Positions 41,354-49,638 of a stretch of DNA of 64,000 bases are shown piece by piece (position 1 is the stretch's first letter; every line of letters starts with the position of its first letter). Source of the DNA: Pedobacter glucosidilyticus (GTDB taxonomy: Bacteria; Bacteroidota; Bacteroidia; Sphingobacteriales; Sphingobacteriaceae). The stretch lies in the NCBI RefSeq assembly GCF_002483235.1, contig NZ_DLHN01000006.1:62001-126000 (forward strand), given 5' to 3'. The notes beneath the pieces were generated by a model, which made no database searches, was not told the origin of the DNA, and saw nothing but the letters and a program-made list of their open reading frames with translations. A program made the position numbers and the translations under genes.

Positions 41354-41989
41354 TTAAATCAAATTAATTTCTGTAGCTTTTTTAATAAGCTCGGCAGTGT
41401 TTTTTACTTCAAATTTTTTAAGAATGCTAGTGCGATGGGTTTCTATGGTACGTGTGCTAACAAATAATTTAGCAGCAATTTCTTTTGTAGTTAAACCTTT
41501 AGATATTAATCCTAAAATCTCGTTTTCTTTATTTGATAATACATTTTCGCTAATGCTTTGAGTAGACATAAAGTTTATCATTTTTTCAGAAATTTCTGAG
41601 CTAAAATGTTTTTTTCCTTTGTAAACATTTCTAATGGCAAACACCAATTCAGACTCATCAGTATTCTTTAATAAGTAACCGTATGCACCCATTTTTGCAC
41701 ATTTTGCAATGTAGTTACCAACGTTGTGCATAGAAATTACTATAGGTTTTATGTTCGTGTTTAAGTTTTTTATTTCTTTCAGAACCTGAAAACCATCCAT
41801 ATTTGGCATAGTAAGATCTAACAGGACTATATCTGCTAGAAGTTGGCTATTGAGTACTTTCATCAACTCAACACCATCAGCAACACTTTTAACAATTTTA
41901 ATATCGTCATGCTTTTTTAGTAACTCTGCAAGCCCAATCCTAAAAAGCTCATGGTCATCAGCTATTATTAATTTAATTTCGTTCATCAT
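41354..41989 (-). CDS. NarL/FixJ-type response regulator
   Basis: A 211-residue regulator with a receiver domain (1-125; acidic pair DD at 11-12, phospho-acceptor D58 in LLDLTMP, Lys in LLKNTDE). A LuxR-type helix-turn-helix is at about 145-205 (LSNKENEILGLISKGLTTKE). Its start overlaps the sensor kinase stop by 4 bp (ATGATGA), so the two form an operon and a cognate pair. Targets are unknown; the nearby secreted repeat protein and FecA-like receptor are candidates by proximity only. Confidence 0.92.
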   Translation of the reverse strand: MMNEIKLIIADDHELFRIGLAELLKKHDDIKIVKSVADGVELMKVLNSQLLADIVLLDLTMPNMDGFQVLKEIKNLNTNIKPIVISMHNVGNYIAKCAKMGAYGYLLKNTDESELVFAIRNVYKGKKHFSSEISEKMINFMSTQSISENVLSNKENEILGLISKGLTTKEIAAKLFVSTRTIETHRTSILKKFEVKNTAELIKKATEINLI

Positions 41990-43638
41990 TCAATTGGTAA
42001 TTCAATTTCAAAAGTTGTATTTCCAGGTAAAGCATTGATTAAAATATTACCGTTACAAATTTCTACTCGCTCTTTAATGTTAATAATTCCTGACCCTAGT
42101 TTAACGGTATTTATATCAAAACCAATTCCATCATCAAAATAAAAAAGCGAAATAAACTCATCAAATTCTGAAAGCGTTATTCGGATGTGTTTTGCTTTAG
42201 CATGTTTTAAAGAGTTATTGATGAGCTCTTGGCTTATTCTAAAGAGATTAATACCCTGATGACTAGAAATGTTTGAATTTTCTTGTTTGGTTAAATCTTC
42301 ATACTCAATGTTTATACTGGTTGATTTATTTAAGTTTTCTATATAGTTGGTAAGTGTTACTCCAATTCCAAAATCATCAATTGAAGCAGGCATTAATGCG
42401 TTAGACATCAATCTGATTTCGGAAATGGCATCATCCACTATTTTTTTCATTTCAGTCTTCTTCAATTCATTTTTAACATTATTTTCTATATAATGCTTCA
42501 AAGAAGTCAAATAAGGTCCTAAGCCATCATGAAGTTCTCTTGAAAGTCTACGTCTTTCGTTCTCCAATCCGTTTACCAATAATCGTTTTGCCATTATCCT
42601 GCTATCATCTTCTTTATTTTTATAATCAATGAGCTTATTTCTCATGGTTACCAGGCTTTTTCCGAGTACATCGTTGGCGCTACTAGGTTGATATTTGGTT
42701 TCTAAATTCATGTTGCCAATTTCATAAGAAAACTTTACAGCGCCTTGTAAAGAAGCTTTTAGGTTAGATAGCGCATCAAACATTTCTTTTATTTCATTAC
42801 TACTTTTTTTATATTCAATAGTTTGATCATAGTTGCCTTTAGCCATAACTTTTAGGCTGTTTTGCATGTTTTTTATTGGGTCAACAATAATTTTTGTTAG
42901 AAAAAGAGATAGGGTAACAGCTACTAAAAAAATAACAAGAGTTAAGGTCATAAGTCTCAACTTTAATTTTTCTAAAGGCTTAGCAACCTCACTTACGTCA
43001 ATTTCTGAGAGGATAACCATTTTTAAATTGGAAATTTTAATAAGACTATATACACTGTAAACTGGTATACCTCTATAATCATTAAAAATTCCTCTTCCAT
43101 TAATACCTTTTAATGCGCTTATTACCCCTTGTGTTTTTACTGAAATATCGCTAGGTTTTTTATGAGGAAAAAACCGCGATTCAGAGCGCATCCGAAAATC
43201 TTCGCCAACAAGATAGGTCTCTCCACTCTCGCCCATACCTGTTCGTTCTAGAAGAATATTTTGTATATTTTTAAAATCTAGTATTTTGATTTTTCTACCC
43301 TTATTAGAATTTAACACAAAACCTATTGTTGTTTTTTTATATTTATGATAGGGTGTGAAATCATGAATGCCATCTGTTTTTTTGATACTGTCTGAAAGCA
43401 TTAAACTTGCACTATCAATATCTTCGTTATAATTTTCAGACAATTCAAAACTTTTCCATTCAGACTTTATATAATTTTCTATTTGGACACTTTCTAGGGT
43501 TTCAATTGAATTCAATTGCATTAAAATACGATCATTTAAAACACTTGAAAACTGTTCGTAAAACGAAAAAGATAACAAACCTATCACCAATACAATCAAA
43601 CTATTAATTATAATGAGTACTAGTGTTTTGATATTCAT
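41986..43638 (-). CDS. Sensor histidine kinase, HisKA_3 type with periplasmic Cache-like domain
   Basis: A 550-residue membrane kinase. TM1 is at about 5-26. A periplasmic sensor region (27-225) contains GMGESGETYLVGEDFRMRSE (134-153), the usual dCache-like signature. TM2 is at about 230-248, followed by a HAMP linker (about 249-300). A second linker leads to HisKA_3 with phospho-acceptor H370 (RELHDGLGPYL) and HATPase_c at about 440-548 (NSLKHA, DDGIGFD, GSGIINIKER). It phosphorylates the overlapping response regulator. The signal is unknown; Cache domains often bind small carboxylates or amines. Confidence 0.92.
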   Translation of the reverse strand: MNIKTLVLIIINSLIVLVIGLLSFSFYEQFSSVLNDRILMQLNSIETLESVQIENYIKSEWKSFELSENYNEDIDSASLMLSDSIKKTDGIHDFTPYHKYKKTTIGFVLNSNKGRKIKILDFKNIQNILLERTGMGESGETYLVGEDFRMRSESRFFPHKKPSDISVKTQGVISALKGINGRGIFNDYRGIPVYSVYSLIKISNLKMVILSEIDVSEVAKPLEKLKLRLMTLTLVIFLVAVTLSLFLTKIIVDPIKNMQNSLKVMAKGNYDQTIEYKKSSNEIKEMFDALSNLKASLQGAVKFSYEIGNMNLETKYQPSSANDVLGKSLVTMRNKLIDYKNKEDDSRIMAKRLLVNGLENERRRLSRELHDGLGPYLTSLKHYIENNVKNELKKTEMKKIVDDAISEIRLMSNALMPASIDDFGIGVTLTNYIENLNKSTSINIEYEDLTKQENSNISSHQGINLFRISQELINNSLKHAKAKHIRITLSEFDEFISLFYFDDGIGFDINTVKLGSGIINIKERVEICNGNILINALPGNTTFEIELPIE

Positions 43639-43762
43639 TTAAATCTGATTAAATATATTGTTATCCAATTTAATTATTGCTGTTTGAAACATGCTGATAG
43701 GCGTTTCTAATATAGCTTATTAAAGGTAATAATTACACAAGTGCTAAACCATTATTTTAAAA

Positions 43763-43791
43763 AAAAAGCCTCGAGAAAACTCCCGAGGCTT
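43763..43791 (-). terminator. Intrinsic terminator of the FecA-like receptor gene
   Basis: On the minus strand AAGCCTCG pairs with CGAGGCTT and is followed by a run of Ts. It starts about 20 bp after the stop codon at 43812. Confidence 0.88.
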
Positions 43792-43811
43792 AAAAATAAT
43801 ATATGATTGAA

Positions 43812-46226
43812 TTAGAATTTCACTCCTAAAGAAAGATAAGCAATACGGCCATCAGCAGGCATAATACCAGGACCTGGATAACCACCAGCTCTACGCGTAA
43901 AATAACGTTCATCGGTTAAATTATTAACACCTGCTTTAATATTATAGTGTTTTAAAAATTTATAGCTTGCTGATAAATCTTGTACGCTGTAAGCAGGAAT
44001 TAAACCCGTTGTAGCAGCAGAGTTTGGTGCTTCAGTATTAGAAGCATCGGCGTAAGCCTTACCAATTTGACTTAATTGCCATGTCATAGAGAAACCTTTT
44101 AAGCTGTAAGTAGCACCAAAACGATTGATACTTCTTGGAGCATTTTCAACTCTTTTTCCTGCTAAATTACTTTCAATAATTTGACCGTTGTTTACTGAGG
44201 TAGTTTTGAAATCTTGGTAAGTAGCATCAATATAGGCTAATGAGGTAAATAAGCTTACATAACCTATTTTAGAGCTTTTAAAAATAGCAGTCACTGGGTC
44301 TACTTCTACATAAGCTTCAAAGCCTTTACTTACTGATCTACCTAAATTTGTACGGAATTGGAAGTTTTGCGAGTTGGCATTTGATTGTGTAATTGTTCCA
44401 ATACGGTCATCATAATTTAAATGGAAATAATCAATATCAAAATTTAAGAAATTACTTACTTGACCACGGTAACCAAAATCAAAATTGTAACCTCTGGCAT
44501 CTTGCAAATTAGGATCTATTACATCTGTAGTAGCTGGTGGCGTTAAATCAGAAATTAACACAGGACGATAAGCTTGCGAAATGTTTGAGTAAAATTTAGT
44601 TGTTGGTGTAATTTTATACTCAGCACCTGCACCAAAAAGTAAGAAATTACGCTTACGAGTGCTAGGGGATAAGTTAGTTGTTACATTAAACTGCCCCTCT
44701 ATAGTAGAGCTAATATTTTCTAAGCGTACACCACCTGTAACTAGGAATTTATCAGTAATATGAAAAATATTTTCTACAAAAGCTGCTGAGTTCACGTTAG
44801 CAAAATCAAGGTCGCGTGGGTAAACGCCGCTAGATAAGTTAAAATCCATATCTGTACCAGCTGTACCAACCCCTTGTTGTTTACGGTCTATGTGTCCATT
44901 AAAATATCTTACACCTGCCGCTAAAGTATTATTTAAGCCTAATGCTTTATATGCTGTTAATAAACGTAACTCGGAACCGTAAGTGGTGTAATAATCGCGG
45001 TCTACTTGTCTGGTGCCTAAATTATCTGGCGTAGTGATGGCACTTACAATACCAACACTATTGCGCTCTGCAATAGTTCCAAAAGCTTTCCAGCTGAGTT
45101 TAGTTTTTTCGTTAAATACATATTCTGCATGAAGCGATGGAACCAACCAAGGTGTACTAAACCAGTTTCTACTTCTATTACTCTGACGAGCATCTTGATT
45201 AAACTGTACATCAGTTAAACCACCAGGTTGCTGACTTTCAGTAGTCATATAAGTAATCTCTGTTCCTATTTTAAACTTTTTAGAAACTGCGTAGCTTAAT
45301 TCAAAATGTGCGTGGTCTGTATCAAAAAAACCATTGTCTCTCCATCCATCACCTCTACGTTTTTGGTAGTATGCGGTGTAGCTTAAACGACCAACAGTAC
45401 CACCGATATAGTTAAAGGTACTGAGTAAACCATTGCTGCCCACTGTATTTTGAGATTCAAATGTTAAGCGTGTAGAAATATCTGGTTTACGTAATACAAA
45501 ATTCATTAAACCACCAAACTGAGGACCATATTGTAATGATGATGCGCCGCGAATAATCTCGATACGGTCTACAACTTCCATTGGAGGTGTATAGTAAGCT
45601 TCAGGATAACCCATTGGGTCTGGCGTAATATCATATCCGTCCATTCTTACGTTAAATTCCCAAGACCTATTAGGGCTTAAACCACGTGAAGCAACACCTA
45701 ATTGTATACCAGAACCATCATTTTCCCAAACAGAAATACCAGGTGTACGGCCAAAAATTTGGCGACTGTTATTCATCGCTAAATTAGCATTGATATTATC
45801 TAACTTAATCAATTCGTTTTTCTTTGCTGCATTGATTCTGAAATCTGTAACATCCGGAAGAGTTTCATTACCTTTTATTCCTTTTCTAGTAGATACCTCA
45901 ACTTCGTTTAAAGAGATCCCATCATCATCAAGTTTGAAATTAATAGTACTGTTTTGGTTATCTGATAAATTAACTTCGGAAGTTTTATTTTGCATACCTA
46001 TAAAACTTACCATAATAGTATAAGTTCCTTTTTCAAGTCCTTTAATTATATATTCACCTTTATGATTAGTTTGTGCAACTCTAACTGTTCCTTTTAAAAA
46101 GATGTTAGCTCCAACAATAGCTTGTTCGTTACTGTCAACAACTTTACCACTTAAAGATGCTTTCTGTGCAAATACTATAGTTGTTAATAAAAGTAGGAGG
46201 GATAGAAAAGTAAAACGCAATTTCAT
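43812..46226 (-). CDS. TonB-dependent receptor, FecA-like
   Basis: An 804-residue outer-membrane receptor. It has a signal peptide (about 1-20), a carboxypeptidase-regulatory-like domain (about 22-105, ASLSGKVVDSNEQAIVGAN), a plug (about 125-245, IEIIRGASSLQYGPQFGGLM) and a barrel. The C-terminal block GVNNLTDERYFTRRAGGYPG and then GPGIMPADGRIAYLSLGVKF resembles ferric dicitrate receptors of this phylum. No anti-sigma/sigma pair (fecR, fecI) is adjacent, so the regulation differs from E. coli fec. Good promoter at 46266-46297, terminator at 43763-43791. Siderophore substrate inferred. Confidence 0.9.
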   Translation of the reverse strand: MKLRFTFLSLLLLLTTIVFAQKASLSGKVVDSNEQAIVGANIFLKGTVRVAQTNHKGEYIIKGLEKGTYTIMVSFIGMQNKTSEVNLSDNQNSTINFKLDDDGISLNEVEVSTRKGIKGNETLPDVTDFRINAAKKNELIKLDNINANLAMNNSRQIFGRTPGISVWENDGSGIQLGVASRGLSPNRSWEFNVRMDGYDITPDPMGYPEAYYTPPMEVVDRIEIIRGASSLQYGPQFGGLMNFVLRKPDISTRLTFESQNTVGSNGLLSTFNYIGGTVGRLSYTAYYQKRRGDGWRDNGFFDTDHAHFELSYAVSKKFKIGTEITYMTTESQQPGGLTDVQFNQDARQSNRSRNWFSTPWLVPSLHAEYVFNEKTKLSWKAFGTIAERNSVGIVSAITTPDNLGTRQVDRDYYTTYGSELRLLTAYKALGLNNTLAAGVRYFNGHIDRKQQGVGTAGTDMDFNLSSGVYPRDLDFANVNSAAFVENIFHITDKFLVTGGVRLENISSTIEGQFNVTTNLSPSTRKRNFLLFGAGAEYKITPTTKFYSNISQAYRPVLISDLTPPATTDVIDPNLQDARGYNFDFGYRGQVSNFLNFDIDYFHLNYDDRIGTITQSNANSQNFQFRTNLGRSVSKGFEAYVEVDPVTAIFKSSKIGYVSLFTSLAYIDATYQDFKTTSVNNGQIIESNLAGKRVENAPRSINRFGATYSLKGFSMTWQLSQIGKAYADASNTEAPNSAATTGLIPAYSVQDLSASYKFLKHYNIKAGVNNLTDERYFTRRAGGYPGPGIMPADGRIAYLSLGVKF

Positions 46227-46265
46227 ATACGCCAGATTAAATTAGATTAATTATAAATAATGCGG

Positions 46266-46297
46266 CAAACGTATATATTATTTAGATTAAATACAAA
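46266..46297 (-). promoter_or_regulatory. Promoter of the FecA-like receptor gene
   Basis: On the minus strand TTTG (46294-46297), a 20-nt spacer and TACGTTTG (46266-46273) match the phylum consensus TTTG-N19/21-TAnnTTTG. Predicted transcript start near 46259 gives a leader of about 33 nt. Confidence 0.75.
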
Positions 46298-46462
46298 TAA
46301 AAATATAAGAAATTTATATCTGAAAAGAGGGTAGACTTTGGTGCTTAAAATAGCTTAATAACCAGTATTTTAAGATATAGTGATGTTTATTATTAATAAA
46401 CATACTAGAAGAATAAAAACAATGAAATAATATCAAATAAGAAATATAAAGGGTGCTAAAGC

Positions 46463-46493
46463 AAAAAGCCATCGCAATAATTGCGATGGCTTT
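46463..46493 (-). terminator. Intrinsic terminator of cold-shock gene 1
   Basis: An inverted repeat AAAGCCATCGCAA/TTGCGATGGCTTT with a short loop, followed on the minus strand by TTTTTGC. It lies 40 bp after the stop codon. Confidence 0.85.
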
Positions 46494-46532
46494 GTAATGA
46501 CTTTAAATGTTTAATTATATAAAAAGCTGCAA

Positions 46533-46724
46533 TTAAGCAAGTCTTACATTAGCAGCATTTAATCCTTTTTTACCATTTTGAAGGTCGAAAGTTACTTCGT
46601 CATTTTCTCTGATATCATCTACCAGACCCGAAACGTGTACAAAATACTCATTGTTTGTTCCGTCTTCTTTAATAAAACCAAAACCTTTGGTAGAATTAAA
46701 GAACTTTACTGTTCCATTATTCAT
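46533..46724 (-). CDS. Cold-shock protein (CspA family), copy 1
   Basis: A 63-residue OB-fold nucleic-acid-binding protein that melts RNA structure. RNP1-like KGFGFIKED at 13-21 and RNP2-like EYFVHVSGL at 26-34 are present, with the usual NGTVKFFNSTKG start. It shares 54-plus identical positions with copy 2 by eye. A -7 box TATATTTG sits at 46745-46752. It is monocistronic with its own terminator, as expected for a strongly expressed csp gene. Confidence 0.95.
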   Translation of the reverse strand: MNNGTVKFFNSTKGFGFIKEDGTNNEYFVHVSGLVDDIRENDEVTFDLQNGKKGLNAANVRLA

Positions 46725-46744
46725 GTTATAATTTTTAATTGAAG

Positions 46745-46752
46745 CAAATATA
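46745..46752 (-). promoter_or_regulatory. -7 box of cold-shock gene 1
   Basis: TATATTTG on the minus strand fits TAnnTTTG, about 20 nt before the ATG at 46724. No clear -33 element is seen. Confidence 0.5.
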
Positions 46753-46865
46753 ATAAAAATAAAAATGTAAAACTAATTTTTAACAAATTTAATATTTGAT
46801 TAAATTTAAAAGCTTTATATTATTTGATTAATTCTAATAGACATTTAAGTTTTTTTTAAAACAAA

Positions 46866-46896
46866 AAAGCCCTCGTTTCTTAAAAACGAGGGCTTT
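46866..46896 (-). terminator. Intrinsic terminator of cold-shock gene 2
   Basis: AAAGCCCTCGTTT (46866-46878) pairs perfectly with 46884-46896, followed on the minus strand by TTTGTTTT. It lies 39 bp after the stop codon. Confidence 0.88.
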
Positions 46897-46934
46897 GATG
46901 ACTTTAAATGTGATCTATATTAAGAGACCTGCAA

Positions 46935-47126
46935 TTAAGCAAGTTTAACATTCACTGCATTTAATCCTTTTTTTCCGTCCTGTAGGTCGAAAGTAACTTC
47001 GTCATTTTCTCTGATTTCGTCAATCAGACCCGAAACGTGTACAAAGTATTCTTTGCTCGTTCCATCTTCTTTAATAAAACCAAATCCTTTGGTTGAGTTA
47101 AAGAACTTTACTGTTCCATTGTTCAT
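46935..47126 (-). CDS. Cold-shock protein (CspA family), copy 2
   Basis: A 63-residue csp with the same RNP motifs (KGFGFIKED, EYFVHVSGL). I start at ATG 47126; the longer frame to 47150 begins with TTG and lies upstream of the predicted transcript start from the TACATTTG box at 47148-47155. It differs from copy 1 at only a few positions and shares a GATGACTTTAAATG-like 3' flank with it, pointing to a recent tandem duplication. Role as an RNA chaperone in cold or stationary phase is inferred from the family. Confidence 0.95.
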   Translation of the reverse strand: MNNGTVKFFNSTKGFGFIKEDGTSKEYFVHVSGLIDEIRENDEVTFDLQDGKKGLNAVNVKLA

Positions 47127-47147
47127 TGTAATTGTTATTAATTGTAT

Positions 47148-47155
47148 CAAATGTA
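47148..47155 (-). promoter_or_regulatory. -7 box of cold-shock gene 2
   Basis: TACATTTG on the minus strand fits TAnnTTTG and places transcription start near 47141, downstream of the TTG of the longest frame. It therefore decides the ATG at 47126 as the start. Confidence 0.6.
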
Positions 47156-47206
47156 TACATAATAATTTAAAATTACTATTGTTTTAAGTTTTCTAAAAAA
47201 ATATCA

Positions 47207-47235
47207 TAAAAAAAACCATGAAGATTATTCATGGC
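47207..47235 (-). terminator. Intrinsic terminator of the DUF3276 gene
   Basis: CCATGAA pairs with TTCATGG across GATTA, followed on the minus strand by a run of eight Ts. It lies 24 bp after the stop codon. Confidence 0.78.
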
Positions 47236-47258
47236 TTTATATCATCTATAGGTAGTTA

Positions 47259-47585
47259 TTAAATCTCAAAAGAGAAATCATCATCTACTTTTTGCGGAGC
47301 ACCGTCAGGATTATACTCATATCTTTTTTCTATAACTTCTTGGTGTGCTTTTATATAATCTACAGTTTCAGCAAGACCTTCAGCAAATTTTTCAAAATCT
47401 TCTTTATATAAAAAAATCTTATGTTTTACAAATACGCCGTCTTCTAGTCTTTTTTTGCTTTCGGTTACAGTAATGTAATAATCATTTGATCTTGTTGATT
47501 TTACATCAAAAAAATAAGTTCTTTTTCCTGCCCTTACTTTTTTAGAAAAAACCTCTTCTCTCTCTTTGTTTTCGTAATCTCCCAT
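47259..47585 (-). CDS. DUF3276 (PUR-alpha-like) nucleic-acid-binding protein
   Basis: A 108-residue protein from the ATG at 47585; the longer frame would use TTG. The PUR-like repeat is clear as VFSKKVRAGKRTYFFDVKST (about 11-30) followed by DYYITVTESKK and KHKIFLYKEDFEKFAEGL. Relatives bind single-stranded DNA or RNA. This is a family typical of Bacteroidota, often encoded near ABC exporters or housekeeping genes. It is a single gene with its own terminator. Target nucleic acid unknown. Confidence 0.88.
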   Translation of the reverse strand: MGDYENKEREEVFSKKVRAGKRTYFFDVKSTRSNDYYITVTESKKRLEDGVFVKHKIFLYKEDFEKFAEGLAETVDYIKAHQEVIEKRYEYNPDGAPQKVDDDFSFEI

Positions 47586-47675
47586 TGCTGTTGTCAAGTT
47601 TTTAGTTTTGATTGGTTAAATAAAGAAAGAAAAAACTAAAGTTCCAAATAATTGTTAAGGCAAATTCGTTAAAAA

Positions 47676-49475
47676 TTAACTAACCTGTTCTTCTTCTAGT
47701 AGTTGCTTCTCGTATAAATCATAATACAAGCCTTTTTTAGCCAATAAACTTTCATGATTGCCAATTTCTGCAATCTCACCATCTTCTAAAACAATTATTT
47801 TATCGGCATTTTTAATGGTAGATACCCTGTGCGCAATCATAACACTGGTTTTATGGCGCATAATCTTACCTAAATTATTTAAAATAGTTTCTTCTGTTTT
47901 GGTATCAACAGCAGATAAGCTATCATCAAAAATGAGTATTTGTGGCGAGTTTATAATAGCCCTAGCTATAGAAACGCGTTGTTTTTGTCCTCCTGATAAT
48001 GTGATACCACGTTCGCCAATAAAGGTTTCAAATTGCTGGTCAAACTCCATAATATTATGGTAAACAGCAGCATCTTTAGCAGCTTGTTCTACTTTAGACA
48101 TATCCATTTTATCTAAACTGAAGGAAATATTACGGGCAATGGTATCAGAAAATAAAAAAACTTCTTGCGGTACAAAACCAACCTGGCTACGATAGTTTTC
48201 TAAATTTAATTGATGGATAGGAGTACCGTCAATTAAAATTTCTCCTTCATCGATATCATACATTCTTAATAAAAGATTGGCCAATGTAGATTTACCAGAG
48301 CCAGTTTTACCGATAACAGCTAGCATTTCTCCAGATTTCACTTCAAAGCTTATATTTTTTAAAGCTTTTATACCGGTATCTGGATAAGTGAAACTAACAT
48401 TTTTAAAGGTTATATCACCTGTGATTTTTTTTGTAATAGCTTCGGATTCACTATAAATATCTGGCTTTATACTTAAAAAATTATTGATTCTTTTTTGTGA
48501 TGCTGCTGCTCTCTGAATTAAAGATGTTACCCATCCTAAAGACATCACCGGAAAGGTTAATTGGTTTACATAGATAATGAATTCAGCAATATTACCAGCT
48601 GTAATTTTTCCTTCCATAACCTCAATACCTCCCATGTAAACGGTTATAATGGTACTTAAGCCAATCATCAATAACATAAAAGGATAAAACAAAGCTTGTA
48701 CCTTAACTAAGGATAAAGATTCTGTTTTATAGCTTTCACTTTCCTCTGCAAAACCTGCTCTTATTTGTTCTTCTCTCCCATAAGATTTAATTACCCTAAT
48801 GCCTGCAAAAGATTCTTGAACGTAAGATGATAAATCGCTTAAGCGCTCCTGTATTTTCTCGCTTTTTAAGTTGATGATGCTGTTTACATAATAAATAGCA
48901 ATAGCTAATATTGGTAAGGGAGCTAAGCAATATAAAGCCAATTTTAGGTTTACACCCACCATAGCTATAATGATGAGTGCAAAAAGTACTGTGGTATTGA
49001 TGGCGTACATGATAGCCGGACCTACGTACATTCTTACTCTACTCACATCCTCGGTTACTCGGTTCATTAAATCACCAGTATTGTTTTTCCTGAAGAAAGC
49101 CATATCCAATTTCTGATATTGGTTATAGATATCATTTTTTAAATCATACTCTATATGTCTTGAGGTAAGAATAATAGTCTGCCTCATGAAAAACAAGAAA
49201 ATACCACGTGTTAAAGCCATCAATAGCACCAATAAACCAAAAAACAGTAGGCTAGTACCAAATAAATCGTAGATGATTTCTTGCCTATTGAAACCAAAAA
49301 ATAATCTGTACAAGGCAATATTTTCATTTACCAAGTCTAATGCTAGACGAATAATTTGAGCAGGTACAACAGCAAAAAAATTAGATATGATGACGAATAT
49401 AATACCTGGTATAAGTTTCCAGCGGTACTTAAAGAAAAATTTATTGAGATAAGCTAATTCTTTCATGGATTTCAT
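47676..49475 (-). CDS. ABC exporter, fused permease-ATPase (MsbA/MdlB-like)
   Basis: A 599-residue half-transporter with six membrane helices (about 17-305) and an ATPase domain (about 340-590). Walker A is GKTGSGKST (about 381-389), the signature LSGGQKQRVS, and Walker B ILIFDD at 513-518 with Asp518 in place of the catalytic Glu. The H-loop His549 (MIAHRVS) is intact. It probably exports lipid or drug-like molecules across the inner membrane as a homodimer. A Met-start alternative is at 49466. No partner half-transporter is adjacent, which makes the Glu-to-Asp change notable. Confidence 0.92.
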   Translation of the reverse strand: MKSMKELAYLNKFFFKYRWKLIPGIIFVIISNFFAVVPAQIIRLALDLVNENIALYRLFFGFNRQEIIYDLFGTSLLFFGLLVLLMALTRGIFLFFMRQTIILTSRHIEYDLKNDIYNQYQKLDMAFFRKNNTGDLMNRVTEDVSRVRMYVGPAIMYAINTTVLFALIIIAMVGVNLKLALYCLAPLPILAIAIYYVNSIINLKSEKIQERLSDLSSYVQESFAGIRVIKSYGREEQIRAGFAEESESYKTESLSLVKVQALFYPFMLLMIGLSTIITVYMGGIEVMEGKITAGNIAEFIIYVNQLTFPVMSLGWVTSLIQRAAASQKRINNFLSIKPDIYSESEAITKKITGDITFKNVSFTYPDTGIKALKNISFEVKSGEMLAVIGKTGSGKSTLANLLLRMYDIDEGEILIDGTPIHQLNLENYRSQVGFVPQEVFLFSDTIARNISFSLDKMDMSKVEQAAKDAAVYHNIMEFDQQFETFIGERGITLSGGQKQRVSIARAIINSPQILIFDDSLSAVDTKTEETILNNLGKIMRHKTSVMIAHRVSTIKNADKIIVLEDGEIAEIGNHESLLAKKGLYYDLYEKQLLEEEQVS

Positions 49476-49597
49476 CCAAAGTTACAGCATTATTTTGGTT
49501 ATCACATTCAGTTTTTAAAACAAGACACAAAAAGAGCTATCCATTAAAATTGTTACGGTCTTAGCTGTTACTGTATATAAAATTCAAAAAAAACAGC

Positions 49598-49605
49598 TAC
49601 TTTTG
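49598..49605 (+). promoter_or_regulatory. -7 box of the amino-acid dehydrogenase gene
   Basis: TACTTTTG fits TAnnTTTG and puts transcription start near 49612, after the TTG at 49603 that opens the long frame. It therefore supports ATG 49639 as the start. Confidence 0.6.
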
Positions 49606-49638
49606 TCAAAGATCTTCGGGTTCAATTATATTGATTTT

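Larger units (their letters stand above)
46227..46532. other. Intergenic region between cold-shock and receptor genes
   Basis: No gene. It holds the cold-shock gene terminator (46463-46493) and the receptor promoter (46266-46297); the rest is AT-rich with nothing recognised. Confidence 0.7.

Noticed and set aside
49603..49638. TTG start of the amino-acid dehydrogenase
   Set aside because: It lies within the -7 box, upstream of the predicted transcript start, and the ATG at 49639 gives a normal N-terminus.
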